From Enterobacter sp. 638 (GTDB lineage: Bacteria; Pseudomonadota; Gammaproteobacteria; Enterobacterales; Enterobacteriaceae), in NCBI RefSeq assembly GCF_000016325.1, contig NC_009436.1, positions 1,674,001-1,738,000 on the forward strand: DNA of 64,000 bases, in the 5' to 3' direction. The position numbers were made by a program, and so were the translations under genes. Under the pieces are notes generated by a model, which searched no databases, had not been told where the DNA came from, and saw only the letters and a list, made by a program, of their open reading frames with translations. Shown here piece after piece: positions 1 to 8,288 of this stretch; position 1 is the first letter of the stretch; each line of letters begins with the position of its first letter.

Positions 1-145
1 GCACCGTTGCGCCAAACATGGCGACTGCGTGCTGCACCCCCATGACGGCGGTTTGGGCAAAGGGAAGCCGTTCATCCGGCGCGACCACGCCGTGTTCAGT
101 AGAGGTCGATTTCAACTGCCAGTGGGGAAAACCGAACATTGCCAT
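1..145 (-). CDS. rutG: RutG, pyrimidine permease (N-terminal fragment)
   Basis: First 48 codons of the last rut operon gene; the rest lies beyond the left edge of the window. The translation begins MAMFGFPHWQLKS and continues into the QTAVMGVQHAVAMFG segment typical of nucleobase:cation symporter-2 (uracil/xanthine permease) proteins. RutG is an inner-membrane uracil importer that feeds the rut degradation pathway. The start ATG at 143-145 follows an AAGGAG Shine-Dalgarno and lies 21 nt after the rutF stop, so it is the distal cistron of the operon. Only the cytoplasmic N-terminus and the start of the first membrane segment are visible. Confidence 0.95.
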   Translation of the reverse strand, partial: MAMFGFPHWQLKSTSTEHGVVAPDERLPFAQTAVMGVQHAVAMFGATV

Positions 146-166
146 GAGCTATCTCCTTAAGGAGGG

Positions 167-661
167 TTAACAGGCGGGTCGCAACAGTGCGTGATAGCCG
201 CGGTCGAACCACACCAGGCCTTGCGGCGCGGGGTGGCGGGTAATGGACTCGATGGTGCAAAACAGAATGTCGTGCGTGCCGACGCTCACCACCTGGCTGA
301 TGCGGCAGTCGAACGAGGCGAGCGCGTCTTCCAGTCTCGGACAGCCCGTCTCGCCGGTTTGCCAGCGTGCGGCAGCGAAGCGGTCAGCCATGGGCGTTTT
401 GCCGCCAAACAGATTGGAAAGCGGCTCTTGTCCGGCGCTGAGCGTGTTCACGCACAGGGTACGGTTTTCGTTGAACGTCGGCCAGACGGAGGCCCCGCGG
501 TTCAAACACACCAGCAGGGTTGGGGGCGAATCGGTGACGCTGCACACGGCGCTGGCGGTAAAACCGGCCTGCCCGGCAGGGCCATCGGTGGTAATAATAT
601 TGACCGCTGCGCCCACGCAGGCCATCGCATCGCGAAAGGTTTGTACGTCCAGAGTGCTCAT
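167..661 (-). CDS. rutF: RutF, flavin reductase of the pyrimidine pathway
   Basis: 164 residues, the usual family length. It has the flavin-reductase-like (FMN-binding split barrel) fold: an N-terminal [15 protein letters not shown] strand region and a C-terminal [12 protein letters not shown] motif. RutF supplies reduced FMN to the RutA monooxygenase. The ATG has an AAGGAG ribosome site 7 nt upstream. It sits 9 nt after rutE and 21 nt before rutG in the same operon. Confidence 0.95.
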   Translation of the reverse strand: MSTLDVQTFRDAMACVGAAVNIITTDGPAGQAGFTASAVCSVTDSPPTLLVCLNRGASVWPTFNENRTLCVNTLSAGQEPLSNLFGGKTPMADRFAAARWQTGETGCPRLEDALASFDCRISQVVSVGTHDILFCTIESITRHPAPQGLVWFDRGYHALLRPAC

Positions 662-670
662 GTTCGCTCC

Positions 671-1261
671 TTATACCAGCCCACAGGCGTCTTCAAAGGA
701 GAGCCGCGGCAGGCGGCCATACACTTTGCTGAAGTCGCCGTAGCCAATGTTGATCAACAGATTGCTTTTCAGCGTGGTGCCAGTGAAAAAGGCCTCGTCT
801 ACCTTTTGCCGATCGAAACCGGACATCGGGCCGGTATCCAGCCCCAGCGCCCGACAGGCAAAAATCAGGTACGCCGCCTGCATGGCGCTGTTACGAAAGG
901 CGGTCTCTTCGGCAAGCGCCGGGCTTGAGGTAAACCAGCTGCGCGCATCGCCGTGCGGGAACAGCTCCGGCAGACGCTCGTAAAACTCACTGTCCCAGGC
1001 AATGATGGCGGTCACAGGCGCGGCCAGCGTTTTCGCCAGATTGCCGCTCGAGAGCGACGGACGCAGCTTCTCTTTGCCCTCGGGCGTGCGGACAAACACT
1101 ATTCGCGCGGGGGAGCAGTTGGCGGAGGTAGGACCCCATTTCATCAGGTCGTAAATCTCGCGCAGCGTCTCGTCGCTGACCGGCATTTCTTGCCAGCCGT
1201 TGTGCGTCCTGGCCTCGGTAAACAGCGTCTTCATTGCCGTCGGGGTGATGGCTTCGCTCAT
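671..1261 (-). CDS. rutE: RutE, malonic semialdehyde reductase
   Basis: 196 residues of the nitroreductase family. The segment [21 protein letters not shown] is the FMN phosphate-binding and dimer region, followed by [11 protein letters not shown]. RutE reduces toxic malonic semialdehyde to 3-hydroxypropionate at the end of the Rut pathway in the cytoplasm. Its start codon overlaps the rutD stop by 4 nt (ATGA), which suggests translational coupling. An AAGGAG site precedes the ATG. There are no signs of decay. Confidence 0.95.
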
Positions 1262-2070
1262 TGAGACTCCTTAAAAACCGGTTCTGGGTTGTGCATCAGG
1301 CTGGCGAGCCCGTTGAGCAACAACGCGTTAAACGTATCGGGATCGGTCACGTTGCAGGCGTGTCCGCCCTGGCGCATCACCGTCTTATGGCTGCCGGGTA
1401 AGGCGGCGTGTAGCTCAGTCGAGCAGACGGAGGGCACCAGCAGATCGTCGGTGGAGCAGATAATCTGCACCGGGCAGTGAACGTGCTTCGCCTGAGCGCG
1501 AAAGTCCGCCTGCTTCAGGGCCAGCAGCCTGCGCTGGAGATTATTGGTTCCCTGAAAATGGGCGAGCGCCAGCGCCTCTTCGGCCTCCATGCGCGGGGCG
1601 CGCGCCGCCATCCAGTCAGCCGGATAAAGAAACAGCGGTTGGGCCTCGACCCACGCCTGCGCACCTCCTGCGTGGAGCAGGCGTTCGCGGATCTGGAAGC
1701 AGCGGCGGGTATGGGCGTTCAGCGACAGCCAGCCGTTTACGCACACCAGCGCGCGCACGGCGTCGGGATGCGCAATGGCCAGCTGCAATCCGACCAATGC
1801 CCCCAGCGCGTGACCGATCACGGTGAATCGCGGGATGCCAGCGTTAAGCAAAGCCTGATACAGTTCGTCGGCCATATTTCCCAGCGTGTAGCCGTGGGGG
1901 AGTTCCCCGGCGTTATTGCCGGTGCCGCGTTGGTCGTAGCACACCACCTGATATTCCTGCTCCAGCGCGGCGAGCTGTGGCAGCCAGTAGCTGCCGCTCC
2001 CGCCGAGTCCGGCAATCAGAACCACCACGGGCGCGTCGGCAAAAGGGGGCGGCGAGAGAGATATTTTCAT
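1258..2070 (-). CDS. rutD: RutD, putative aminoacrylate/carbamate hydrolase
   Basis: 270-residue alpha/beta hydrolase. The oxyanion-hole region ([12 protein letters not shown]) is near the N-terminus, and the nucleophile-elbow position carries GHALG, the family's variant of GxSxG. A late GGHACN segment supplies the His. RutD is thought to speed breakdown of carbamate or aminoacrylate intermediates. The start at 2068-2070 (MKISLSPPP) was chosen because it matches the family N-terminus. An in-frame ATG 14 codons upstream would overlap rutC. The rutC stop lies 7 nt upstream and rutE overlaps by 4 nt. Confidence 0.94.
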
Positions 2071-2077
2071 GGCAGCC

Positions 2078-2464
2078 TCACTTTGCGATGTGTGCAACGC
2101 TGGCGATTTCAACCAACGCTTCTGGCTTCACCAGCCCGCACTGGATGCAAAATCGCGCCGGTTTATCGCCGGGGAAAAATTCCGCGTAGATTTCATTAAT
2201 CGCGGCGTAGTTTTTCCAGTCGGTGATAAAGATGCTGTTGAAGGTCACGTCCTCCATCGTGCCACCCGCCGTCTCGATAACGCGCCTGATAGTCTCGAGC
2301 ACGTGGCGGGTTTGCGCCTTTGGGTCATCGGGATAGACCACGTTGTTAAACTCATCGAACGGCAGCGTGCCCGAAACGTACACCACGCCGTCGGCGAGAG
2401 TGCCTGGAACAAACGGGGCAATGGGCGTGCTGGTGCCAGCGGGAATAATCACGGATTTCGGCAT
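2078..2464 (-). CDS. rutC: RutC, 3-aminoacrylate deaminase (RidA family)
   Basis: 128-residue member of the YjgF/YER057c/UK114 (RidA) family. It accelerates conversion of 3-aminoacrylate to malonic semialdehyde and ammonia. Family marks include the start [17 protein letters not shown] and the C-terminal [19 protein letters not shown], where the Cys and Glu of the active site lie. The start at 2462-2464 gives the standard length; an upstream in-frame ATG would add 18 codons that overlap rutB. Fourth-from-last gene of the rut operon. Confidence 0.95.
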
Positions 2465-2475
2465 AGTGTTGCTCC

Positions 2476-3168
2476 TCAGGCGATGCGGGCTAACGAAGGC
2501 GGCGAGACGGCATCGCAAAAATCGGCGACAGTGCTGACCCAGCCAAAGAAGGTTTCGATATTGAATAACGCGGCTTTCTGCGCAAACTCCGGCCCGGCCT
2601 GATGGGTCGCGTCCTCCAGCACCACGCCGAAATATTCCAGGAAAAAGCCGTCGCGCAGTGTTGATTCCACACAGACGTTGGTGGCGATCCCGGTGAAGAT
2701 CAGATGGCGAATGCCGCGACTGCGCAGCAGGCTATCGAGCGGGGTGTTGAAAAATCCACTGTAGCGCGGTTTGGGCAGCACGATGTCGCCCGGCTCCGGG
2801 ACAAGTTCATCCACCAGTTGATAATCCCAGCCGCCTTTTGCCAGCAGCGTGCCCTGCAGTTCTGGGCGGTTGCGCATGGTTTTCAGTGCGTTTGATTTAT
2901 GAAAATTGGGTGAACCTGGGCCACCTGCCTCAACGTATTGATCGTCCCAGCCGTTTTGAAACCAGATGATCAGGATGCCTGCGGCACGTGCGGCGGCCAC
3001 GGCGGTTTTGATGTTGGCGATAACCGGTTGGGTGGCCGAAACGTCAAAGCCCGCCAGATCCAGATAACCGCCCTGGCTGGCGTAGGCGTTTTGCATATCG
3101 ACCACAATCAGCGCGCTGTGTTGCGGTGCAAAGGTAATGGCTTCCGGACGTGCGGGTAAGGTCGTCAT
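2476..3168 (-). CDS. rutB: RutB, ureidoacrylate amidohydrolase
   Basis: 230-residue cysteine hydrolase of the isochorismatase-like family. The catalytic Asp lies in [11 protein letters not shown], the Lys in [11 protein letters not shown] and the nucleophilic Cys in [12 protein letters not shown]. RutB cleaves ureidoacrylate to carbamate and 3-aminoacrylate. The chosen start ATG (3166-3168) shares one base with the rutA stop (TGATG), a coupled-translation arrangement. A start 14 codons earlier would lie inside rutA. Confidence 0.95.
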   Translation of the reverse strand: MTTLPARPEAITFAPQHSALIVVDMQNAYASQGGYLDLAGFDVSATQPVIANIKTAVAAARAAGILIIWFQNGWDDQYVEAGGPGSPNFHKSNALKTMRNRPELQGTLLAKGGWDYQLVDELVPEPGDIVLPKPRYSGFFNTPLDSLLRSRGIRHLIFTGIATNVCVESTLRDGFFLEYFGVVLEDATHQAGPEFAQKAALFNIETFFGWVSTVADFCDAVSPPSLARIA

Positions 3169-4259
3169 CACGCTACCTCCCGGGTCACGGCTGGAATGTG
3201 CGAGCGGCACTCCATCAGCGGCTGAATGCGTTCCCCAAAGGTTTCAACACCTTGAAGGAAATCATCAAAGGTCAGCAGGACCCCTTCGGCACCCGGCACG
3301 CTGGCAACCTCATCGAGCATTTTCGCTACGCTGGCATAGGACCCGACCAGCGTGCCCATGTTGATGTTGACGGCAGAAGTGGGGTCCGCCATCTGGCGCA
3401 CGTTGGTGTCTGCCCCGGAACGGGTGTCTTTTTGGCTCTGTTCAGTCAGCCAGCTCAGGGCGTCTTCGTCGGCCCCGGCTTTGTAGTGCTCCCATTTGGC
3501 GCGCGCGGCCTCATCGGTTTCATCGGCGATGACCATAAACAGGACGTACGATCCCACGTCGCGACCGGTTTTTTCGGCGGCGTCTTTCATGCGTGCAGCG
3601 GTTGGGGCGAAGGCAGCAGGCGTGTTGACGCCTTTGCCGAAGCAGAAGTTAAAGTCAGCGTGCTGGGCGGAAAACGCCATCCCCGCGTCGCTCTGTCCGG
3701 CGCAAATCACCTTCATCGGCGTGGAAGGCTGCGGGCTGACGCGGCAGTCGTTCATGGTGAAGTAGTCGCCCTTGAAGTCGCTTTTGCCCGTGCCCCACAG
3801 ATCGCGCAGGACCTGCACGTACTCGGTGAGGTAGTCGTAGCGGCGCGAGAAATATTCATCGCCCGGCCAGATCCCCATCTGGTCATACTCCGGTTTTTGC
3901 CAGCCGGTGACGAGGTTGACGCCAAAACGCCCGCCAGAGATGGAATCAATTGTAGATGCCATGCGCGCGACAATCGCCGGGGGCAGGGTGAGCGTGGCGG
4001 CGGTGGCGTAAATCTGGATACGTGAGGTGACCGCCGCGAGGCCTGCCATTAGGGTGAACGACTCCAGGTTGTGATCCCAGAACTCGGTTTTGCCGCCAAA
4101 GCCGCGCAGCTTGATCATCGAGAGTGCAAAATCGAAATGATAGTGCTCGGCTTTCTGCACGATAGCTTTGTTCAGCTCAAAGGTCGGCATGTACTGCGGA
4201 GCCGTCGTGGAGATCAACCAGCCGTTGTTGCCAATGGGGACGAATACGCCAATTTTCAT
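3168..4259 (-). CDS. rutA: RutA, pyrimidine oxygenase
   Basis: 363-residue class C flavin monooxygenase with a bacterial-luciferase-like TIM barrel. It opens the uracil ring at the N3-C4 bond using FMNH2 from RutF, giving ureidoacrylate; it is the first enzyme of the pathway. The protein runs from [15 protein letters not shown] to the TREVA C-terminus without interruption. An in-frame GTG lies directly before this ATG, but the AGAGAGG ribosome site is better spaced for the ATG at 4257-4259. First gene of the operon, behind the regulatory region at 4347-4486. Confidence 0.96.
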   Translation of the reverse strand: MKIGVFVPIGNNGWLISTTAPQYMPTFELNKAIVQKAEHYHFDFALSMIKLRGFGGKTEFWDHNLESFTLMAGLAAVTSRIQIYATAATLTLPPAIVARMASTIDSISGGRFGVNLVTGWQKPEYDQMGIWPGDEYFSRRYDYLTEYVQVLRDLWGTGKSDFKGDYFTMNDCRVSPQPSTPMKVICAGQSDAGMAFSAQHADFNFCFGKGVNTPAAFAPTAARMKDAAEKTGRDVGSYVLFMVIADETDEAARAKWEHYKAGADEDALSWLTEQSQKDTRSGADTNVRQMADPTSAVNINMGTLVGSYASVAKMLDEVASVPGAEGVLLTFDDFLQGVETFGERIQPLMECRSHIPAVTREVA

Positions 4260-4346
4260 CACGAACCTCTCTACATCTCAATGTGGGTGAAAGTCAGACG
4301 TGGCGCTGCATCCTGCATTTCCTGTTCAGCCTCGTGAGAATGATTT

Positions 4347-4362
4347 TGCAAAGGTGATGCCA
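4347..4362 (-). promoter_or_regulatory. sigma-54 promoter of the rut operon
   Basis: Read on the minus strand the sequence is TGGCATCACCTTTGCA, with the invariant GG-N10-GC spacing of sigma-54 (RpoN) promoters (consensus TGGCAC-N5-TTGCW). It lies about 90 nt upstream of rutA. The rut operon is a known part of the NtrC nitrogen regulon, so position and role agree. The match is seen directly; activity is inferred. Confidence 0.8.
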
Positions 4363-4426
4363 GTTTTTAAATTGCTAGTGTTATTAATGTGTTAACTCTT
4401 AGTTGATGAATTGAGTGCTAAAAAAG

Positions 4427-4442
4427 TGGACTGAATGGTCAA
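4427..4442. promoter_or_regulatory. RutR operator-like site
   Basis: The 16-bp sequence TGGACTGAATGGTCAA matches the RutR palindrome TTGACCA-N2-TGGTCAA at 11 of 14 defined positions, with the right half perfect. It lies between the sigma-54 promoter and the NtrC-like sites. RutR binding here could limit rut expression when uracil is absent. Confidence 0.55.
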
Positions 4443-4448
4443 AAGAGA

Positions 4449-4486
4449 TGCACGCAAAACAGGCAGTTATGCGCGATGGCGGTGCA
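4449..4486. promoter_or_regulatory. Tandem NtrC-like enhancer sites
   Basis: Two 17-bp dyads with the TGC-N11-GCA outline of NtrC sites lie at 4449-4465 and 4470-4486. The second (TGCGCGATGGCGGTGCA) keeps the GGTGCA half; the first keeps TGCAC. Their starts are 21 bp apart, two helical turns, so dimers would bind on the same face. They lie roughly 110-150 bp upstream of the predicted rut transcription start, a typical enhancer distance. Confidence 0.6.
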
Positions 4487-4640
4487 GGATGCGTTAAGGC
4501 GATGTGCATTGGGCCATCAGTCCGACCGATCGCCCCCTGTGGCTCTCACTATATTGAAGCTTTAAATGTCAACAAACTTGCCGATCTGAAAGAAGATATT
4601 TGGATTGCTGATGCGGCAAATAATTTTTGGATCTATCGGG

Positions 4641-5108
4641 CATGGTTCAACAAGTCATGGAGCCTGGAGCGCGAGTGCAGAATATGGCGGTGAGTTTTCA
4701 GCAGAGAATGGCAATTTCATCGAACCACAAGGACAACTGGTATACACGCATATTAATAACGCCAACTACACCACAAATAGTCGGTTATAGGTAAATCAAG
4801 ACGATGTTAACAGTGTTATTGGTCGCGTCGGACATCGGTGTGAGGAAAATAGCAACAATGACATTTATCTGAAAGCAGACTTCCTGCACGAGTTTGCAGG
4901 CGATCGTAATATTACTGTTCGAGGCAAAGACACTGTTTTGGGTGACAAACGAGATGGGAAAGATTGCTGGATAAACTACGGTATTGGTACCAATGTTCAG
5001 TTATCAGAAGACAACAACTCTCGCTTCTATCTCGATCTTGAGAAATCTTCAGGCGGTGATATTAATACGAACTGGCAAGTCAATGCTGGTTTGCGTTGGG
5101 AGTGGTAA
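4641..5108 (+). pseudogene. Autotransporter beta-barrel remnant
   Basis: One reading frame holds the C-terminal half of a type V autotransporter translocator domain: HGAWSASAEYGGEF, IEPQGQLVYTHINNANY, then after a TAG at 4788-4790 VNQDDVNSVIGRVG, YLKADFLHEFAGDRNI and the terminal NWQVNAGLRWEW. The final aromatic residue is the outer-membrane insertion signal. The passenger domain, the signal peptide and a start codon are missing, and an in-frame stop breaks the barrel, so this is a decayed fragment. A terminator follows directly. It lies at the rutA-side edge of the accessory region. The left limit is approximate. Confidence 0.85.
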
Positions 5109-5119
5109 TTCCCGCTAGT

Positions 5120-5145
5120 AAAACCGGGCCTTTAAGCCCGGTTTT
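5120..5145 (+). terminator. Rho-independent terminator after the autotransporter remnant
   Basis: AAAACCGGGC and GCCCGGTTTT form a perfect 10-bp stem with a 6-nt loop. It lies 11 nt after the remnant's stop codon. Confidence 0.85.
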
Positions 5146-5219
5146 GTACTTCTCAGAGACGTCTTCAGAATGAAAAGCCTGGCGATACTGCAGTGAGAGT
5201 GTGTAAGTGAATCAGTAAT

Positions 5220-5261
5220 ATGCTATGGATCTTATAAACATGATAATGGTATCCATAGCAT
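5220..5261. promoter_or_regulatory. Perfect inverted repeat overlapping the LysR gene start region
   Basis: ATGCTATGGAT (5220-5230) and ATCCATAGCAT (5251-5261) form a perfect 11-bp inverted repeat. The half-sites are 31 bp apart, and the second ends 3 nt before the ATG at 5265. A GATAAT hexamer at 5242-5247 sits between the arms and could be a -10 element. No Shine-Dalgarno sequence is visible. A likely reading is an autoregulatory operator with a very short 5' leader. Confidence 0.55.
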
Positions 5262-5264
5262 CTC

Positions 5265-6176
5265 ATGATTGAAACCCGACTTCTTACCCAGTTCATAGCC
5301 GTTGCAGAAGAGCTGCACTTCAACCGGGCCGCACAGCGTCTTCATATGGCACAGCCTCCCTTGAGCCAGGCCATTCGTAGACTTGAGCAGGAGATAGGTG
5401 TTTCGCTGTTTGAACGCACAAATCGCAGCGTGTCGCTGACGCCTGCGGGGGTGACTTTTCTCGACTCAGCGCGAGACGTGTTACGTCTTCTCGATGAGGG
5501 CGTTGAAAAAATCCGGCGCGTGTCACAGGGGATTGAAGGTCATTTGACCCTGACCTTTATCAGCCTTGCTGGTTATGCCCCTCTGCTACGCGCCCTGAAA
5601 AATTTTCGCGCAGCCTACCCGGCGGTTTCCTTCACAATGGAAGAGGCCACGACCCAGGAACAGATTGATGCCCTCGAACAGGGACGGGCAGATCTTGGAT
5701 TTATGCGACCGCCAGGCAGGACCTCGCCAGGCCTGCGTTTTGACGCCATATTGCGTGAGCCTGTTGTGATCGCCCTGCCTGCCGCACACCGTTTAGTAGA
5801 TAGTGGAACCGTTAAACTCGCAGCACTTCAAAATGACCACTTTGTTTCGCCACCACGCCACCTGGGGCAGGGGTTTCACGACCAGCTGATTCAGCTCTGC
5901 GAAGCTGCAGGATTCAGACCTCACATTTCACAACAAGCCCGACAACTGCAGACACTCGTTACGCTGGTTGCCAGCGGCTTCGGCGTCGCGCTGTTACCCG
6001 CCTCACTGGCGCATGAGATGCGGGAAGACGTGGTATTCAGGCCACTCGAGGTCGATGCTCCGGATGAACTGAAACATGTGGAACTCTTAATGGGGTGGAA
6101 TGCGCGCTCGACGTCGATAATCCGGGATAAATTAATCGAAGAGATACGTAGGGTTATGACACTCAAGGTGGATTGA
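5265..6176 (+). CDS. LysR-family transcriptional regulator
   Basis: 303 residues. The N-terminal winged helix-turn-helix is canonical (FNRAAQRLHMAQPPLSQAIRRLEQEIG, about residues 19-45, then LFERTNR). It is followed by a periplasmic-binding-like effector domain from about residue 90 (LTLTFISLAGYAPLL), resembling the BenM/CatM type. It is transcribed toward the SDR and SMP-30 genes, 94 nt upstream of them, so it probably controls that pair. The effector is unknown. The start ATG is preceded by an inverted repeat and no clear ribosome site. Confidence 0.9.
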   Translation: MIETRLLTQFIAVAEELHFNRAAQRLHMAQPPLSQAIRRLEQEIGVSLFERTNRSVSLTPAGVTFLDSARDVLRLLDEGVEKIRRVSQGIEGHLTLTFISLAGYAPLLRALKNFRAAYPAVSFTMEEATTQEQIDALEQGRADLGFMRPPGRTSPGLRFDAILREPVVIALPAAHRLVDSGTVKLAALQNDHFVSPPRHLGQGFHDQLIQLCEAAGFRPHISQQARQLQTLVTLVASGFGVALLPASLAHEMREDVVFRPLEVDAPDELKHVELLMGWNARSTSIIRDKLIEEIRRVMTLKVD

Positions 6177-6270
6177 GACGTTCCAGATCTCATTAGCCTA
6201 TAAATAATATATTTTACCGGCTGCGTGTGCCATTCCATCATCGTGACATTCTTGTTCACGGAGATTCAGC

Positions 6271-7143
6271 ATGAGCCATAAATACCCGCTTACCGATATG
6301 CTTTTGCAACACAAGGTCGCGATCATTACCGGCGCAGGGCAGGGGCTGGGACAGGCATACGCGCAGTCGCTATTAGATCAAGGAGCGTGCGTTGTTATCA
6401 GCGACCTTGGCACCAACCGGTCTGGAGAAGGTGCTACTGAGGATGTGATCGCAGAAGCCTGTCGCGCCCTGCGTTTCGACAGCGGGCAGTTGATCTCACA
6501 CAGCGGACGCCTGGATAACGAGACGGGCTGCAGGGAACTCATTGAACTGGCTATCACGCGGTTCGGTAAACTGGACATCCTGATCCACAACGCAGGCTGG
6601 GTAGACTATCAACTTATCGAAGATCTGGATGCGGATTTCCTGGAGCGTGCCATCGATATCAACCTGCGAGCGCCGATCTGGTTGAGTCAATATGCCTGGC
6701 CTTACCTTAAGGACTCTTCTTCGCCGCGCATCGTGTTGACTACATCCGATCGCGCCATGTATCAGCGTTATGCCCAGTCGGGCCTTGTGGCTTATGCTGC
6801 AGGCAAGATGGCTCAGGTCGGTATCATGAATGCCCTGAGCCTGGAAGGCGAACAGCATGGCATTCTTGTGAACGCCATCTCTCCGGTTGCCAGAACGCGC
6901 ATGTGGGGAAGTTCGCAGCCTCCCGCTGACCTCCAACCAGAGTGGGTCGCGCCGGGAGTTCTGTACCTGGCGAGTCCGTTGTGTCAGGACACGGGTTACA
7001 TCCTCCGAGCCAGCAATGGTCAGTTTACCGCAACACGTTTTTGTGAGAACCCCGGCGTGGTCTATCCAACAGACCTGAAGCGCGTTGAATGCGAAAACGT
7101 GGCGGACGTTGCCGCCCAATGGCAACAGATAAAAGAGACCTGA
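6271..7143 (+). CDS. Short-chain dehydrogenase/reductase (SDR)
   Basis: 290 residues, a classical SDR. The cofactor motif TGAGQGLG is at residues 20-27, an acidic Asp after the second strand (VISDLG) suggests NAD(H), NAG is at 107-109, and the catalytic Ser159, Tyr175 and Lys179 are present (YAAGK). A GGAG site precedes the ATG. The next gene, a lactonase-like protein, starts 1 nt after its stop. The pairing suggests the SDR oxidises a sugar or cyclic alcohol to a lactone. Substrate unknown. Confidence 0.88.
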   Translation: MSHKYPLTDMLLQHKVAIITGAGQGLGQAYAQSLLDQGACVVISDLGTNRSGEGATEDVIAEACRALRFDSGQLISHSGRLDNETGCRELIELAITRFGKLDILIHNAGWVDYQLIEDLDADFLERAIDINLRAPIWLSQYAWPYLKDSSSPRIVLTTSDRAMYQRYAQSGLVAYAAGKMAQVGIMNALSLEGEQHGILVNAISPVARTRMWGSSQPPADLQPEWVAPGVLYLASPLCQDTGYILRASNGQFTATRFCENPGVVYPTDLKRVECENVADVAAQWQQIKET

Positions 7144-7144
7144 A

Positions 7145-8023
7145 ATGGCTGATAATAACGATCTGCGTCATGTTGCCAGAATCGGCGCTGAGCTTGGCGA
7201 AAGCCCGGTCTGGGATGATGAGAACGGTGTGCTGTATTTCGTGGATATCACTCGCGGAAAGATCAAGGTGCTGCTGCCCCATGGAAAGGTTGAAACCGTT
7301 CATGAGTCGGCGGTACACATTGGCTCATTGGCGCTCACGGATAAAGGCAATCTACTCTTCACGGAAAAAGCAAGTGTTGCCATGCTTGATATCCGGACCG
7401 GAGACGTGAGCCACATCCATGCCGGAATTCATGATAGCGCAGGTTATCGTTTTAACGACGGAGCCAGCGATCCACAGGGACGCTTTATTACTGGGCTCAT
7501 GCATGAGGGGCCGGATCGCAAATCCGGCGCTCTGTACCGGTTTGATAGCCTCGGTAACGTCCATTCAATCCAGCAGGGAATCGCGCTGCCTAATGGGCTT
7601 GCCTGGTCGGAAGATGGGAATACCCTCTTTTTTGTCGATTCGATTGCATGCTCGATTTTTCAGGCGACCTATACCGCTCACGGTATGCCAGAAGATGTCA
7701 GATTATTTATAAAAACGCCTACCGAACTGGGGCGTCCTGATGGTATCGCGCTGGATAAGGAGGGGGGCTTATGGGTCTGTCAGTTCAATGGCGGATGTTT
7801 GTTACGCTATGACCGCTACGGACATCTGAGCGATCGTGTGCTAATACCGGTTCCGCGGCCTACCAGTTGCTGCTTCGGAGGGAAGGGGTTGGGGACGTTA
7901 TTCATTACGACTGCTCGTTTCGCGATGACGCCCCAAGAGTTGATTACATACCCAAACGCCGGAGATCTGTATGCCATCACTCCCAAAATATCGGGCAATC
8001 CACGATATCTGTTCAAAGCGTGA
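7145..8023 (+). CDS. SMP-30/gluconolactonase-family protein
   Basis: 292-residue six-bladed beta-propeller of the SMP-30/gluconolactonase/LRE family. The metal ligands expected for the family are present: Glu19 (GESPVW), Asn150 (LPNGLAW) and Asp199 (RPDG), with Asn104 (FNDG) near the substrate site. These proteins hydrolyse sugar lactones with a divalent metal. Translation is probably coupled to the SDR gene. The C-terminus looks complete, so the transposon downstream did not truncate it. Lactone specificity cannot be read from sequence. Confidence 0.87.
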   Translation: MADNNDLRHVARIGAELGESPVWDDENGVLYFVDITRGKIKVLLPHGKVETVHESAVHIGSLALTDKGNLLFTEKASVAMLDIRTGDVSHIHAGIHDSAGYRFNDGASDPQGRFITGLMHEGPDRKSGALYRFDSLGNVHSIQQGIALPNGLAWSEDGNTLFFVDSIACSIFQATYTAHGMPEDVRLFIKTPTELGRPDGIALDKEGGLWVCQFNGGCLLRYDRYGHLSDRVLIPVPRPTSCCFGGKGLGTLFITTARFAMTPQELITYPNAGDLYAITPKISGNPRYLFKA

Positions 8024-8164
8024 CGGAAAGGCAGGAGGATCTCGTGTCGTGTTAGCGATGAAAATGGCTGAAGCAGACTTTTGACAGGTTGCAGCAGCAA
8101 ACATAATGGAACAAAGTTTCTCGATGCGCATCCACGGTCGGCCGTGAGCGAAGTATAGTCATTC

Positions 8165-8205
8165 GCACCCTGAGAATTACACTTTGAAGTGATTCAGGGT
8201 ATGCG
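8165..8205 (+). ncRNA. Structured segment upstream of the IS110 recombinase, bridge-RNA candidate
   Basis: ACCCTGA (8167-8173) pairs with TCAGGGT (8194-8200). The stem extends as CGC/GCG across a 2-nt bulge and contains an inner CACT/AGTG hairpin with a TTGA loop. The 3' arm TCAGGGTATGC resembles the flanking CTCAGGGCATGC (8295) and CTCAGGGCGTG (9635). IS110 recombinases use a bridge RNA encoded next to the gene, with loops matching element ends and target. Assignment is inference; the transcript limits are unknown. Confidence 0.35.
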
Positions 8206-8288
8206 CTTACTGGTTACGAATATTGAGCGAGAATCATGTGATGATCGCCGCTTTTCTTTCGAGCCAGTAGGTGCTCCACGTCCGCTAA

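Noticed and set aside
4415..4693. Frame covering the rut enhancer and the start of the autotransporter remnant
   Set aside because: It spans regulatory sites, is out of frame with the barrel and shows no domain.
7816..8131. Minus-strand frames at the end of the SMP-30 gene
   Set aside because: Antisense shadows with no ribosome site.
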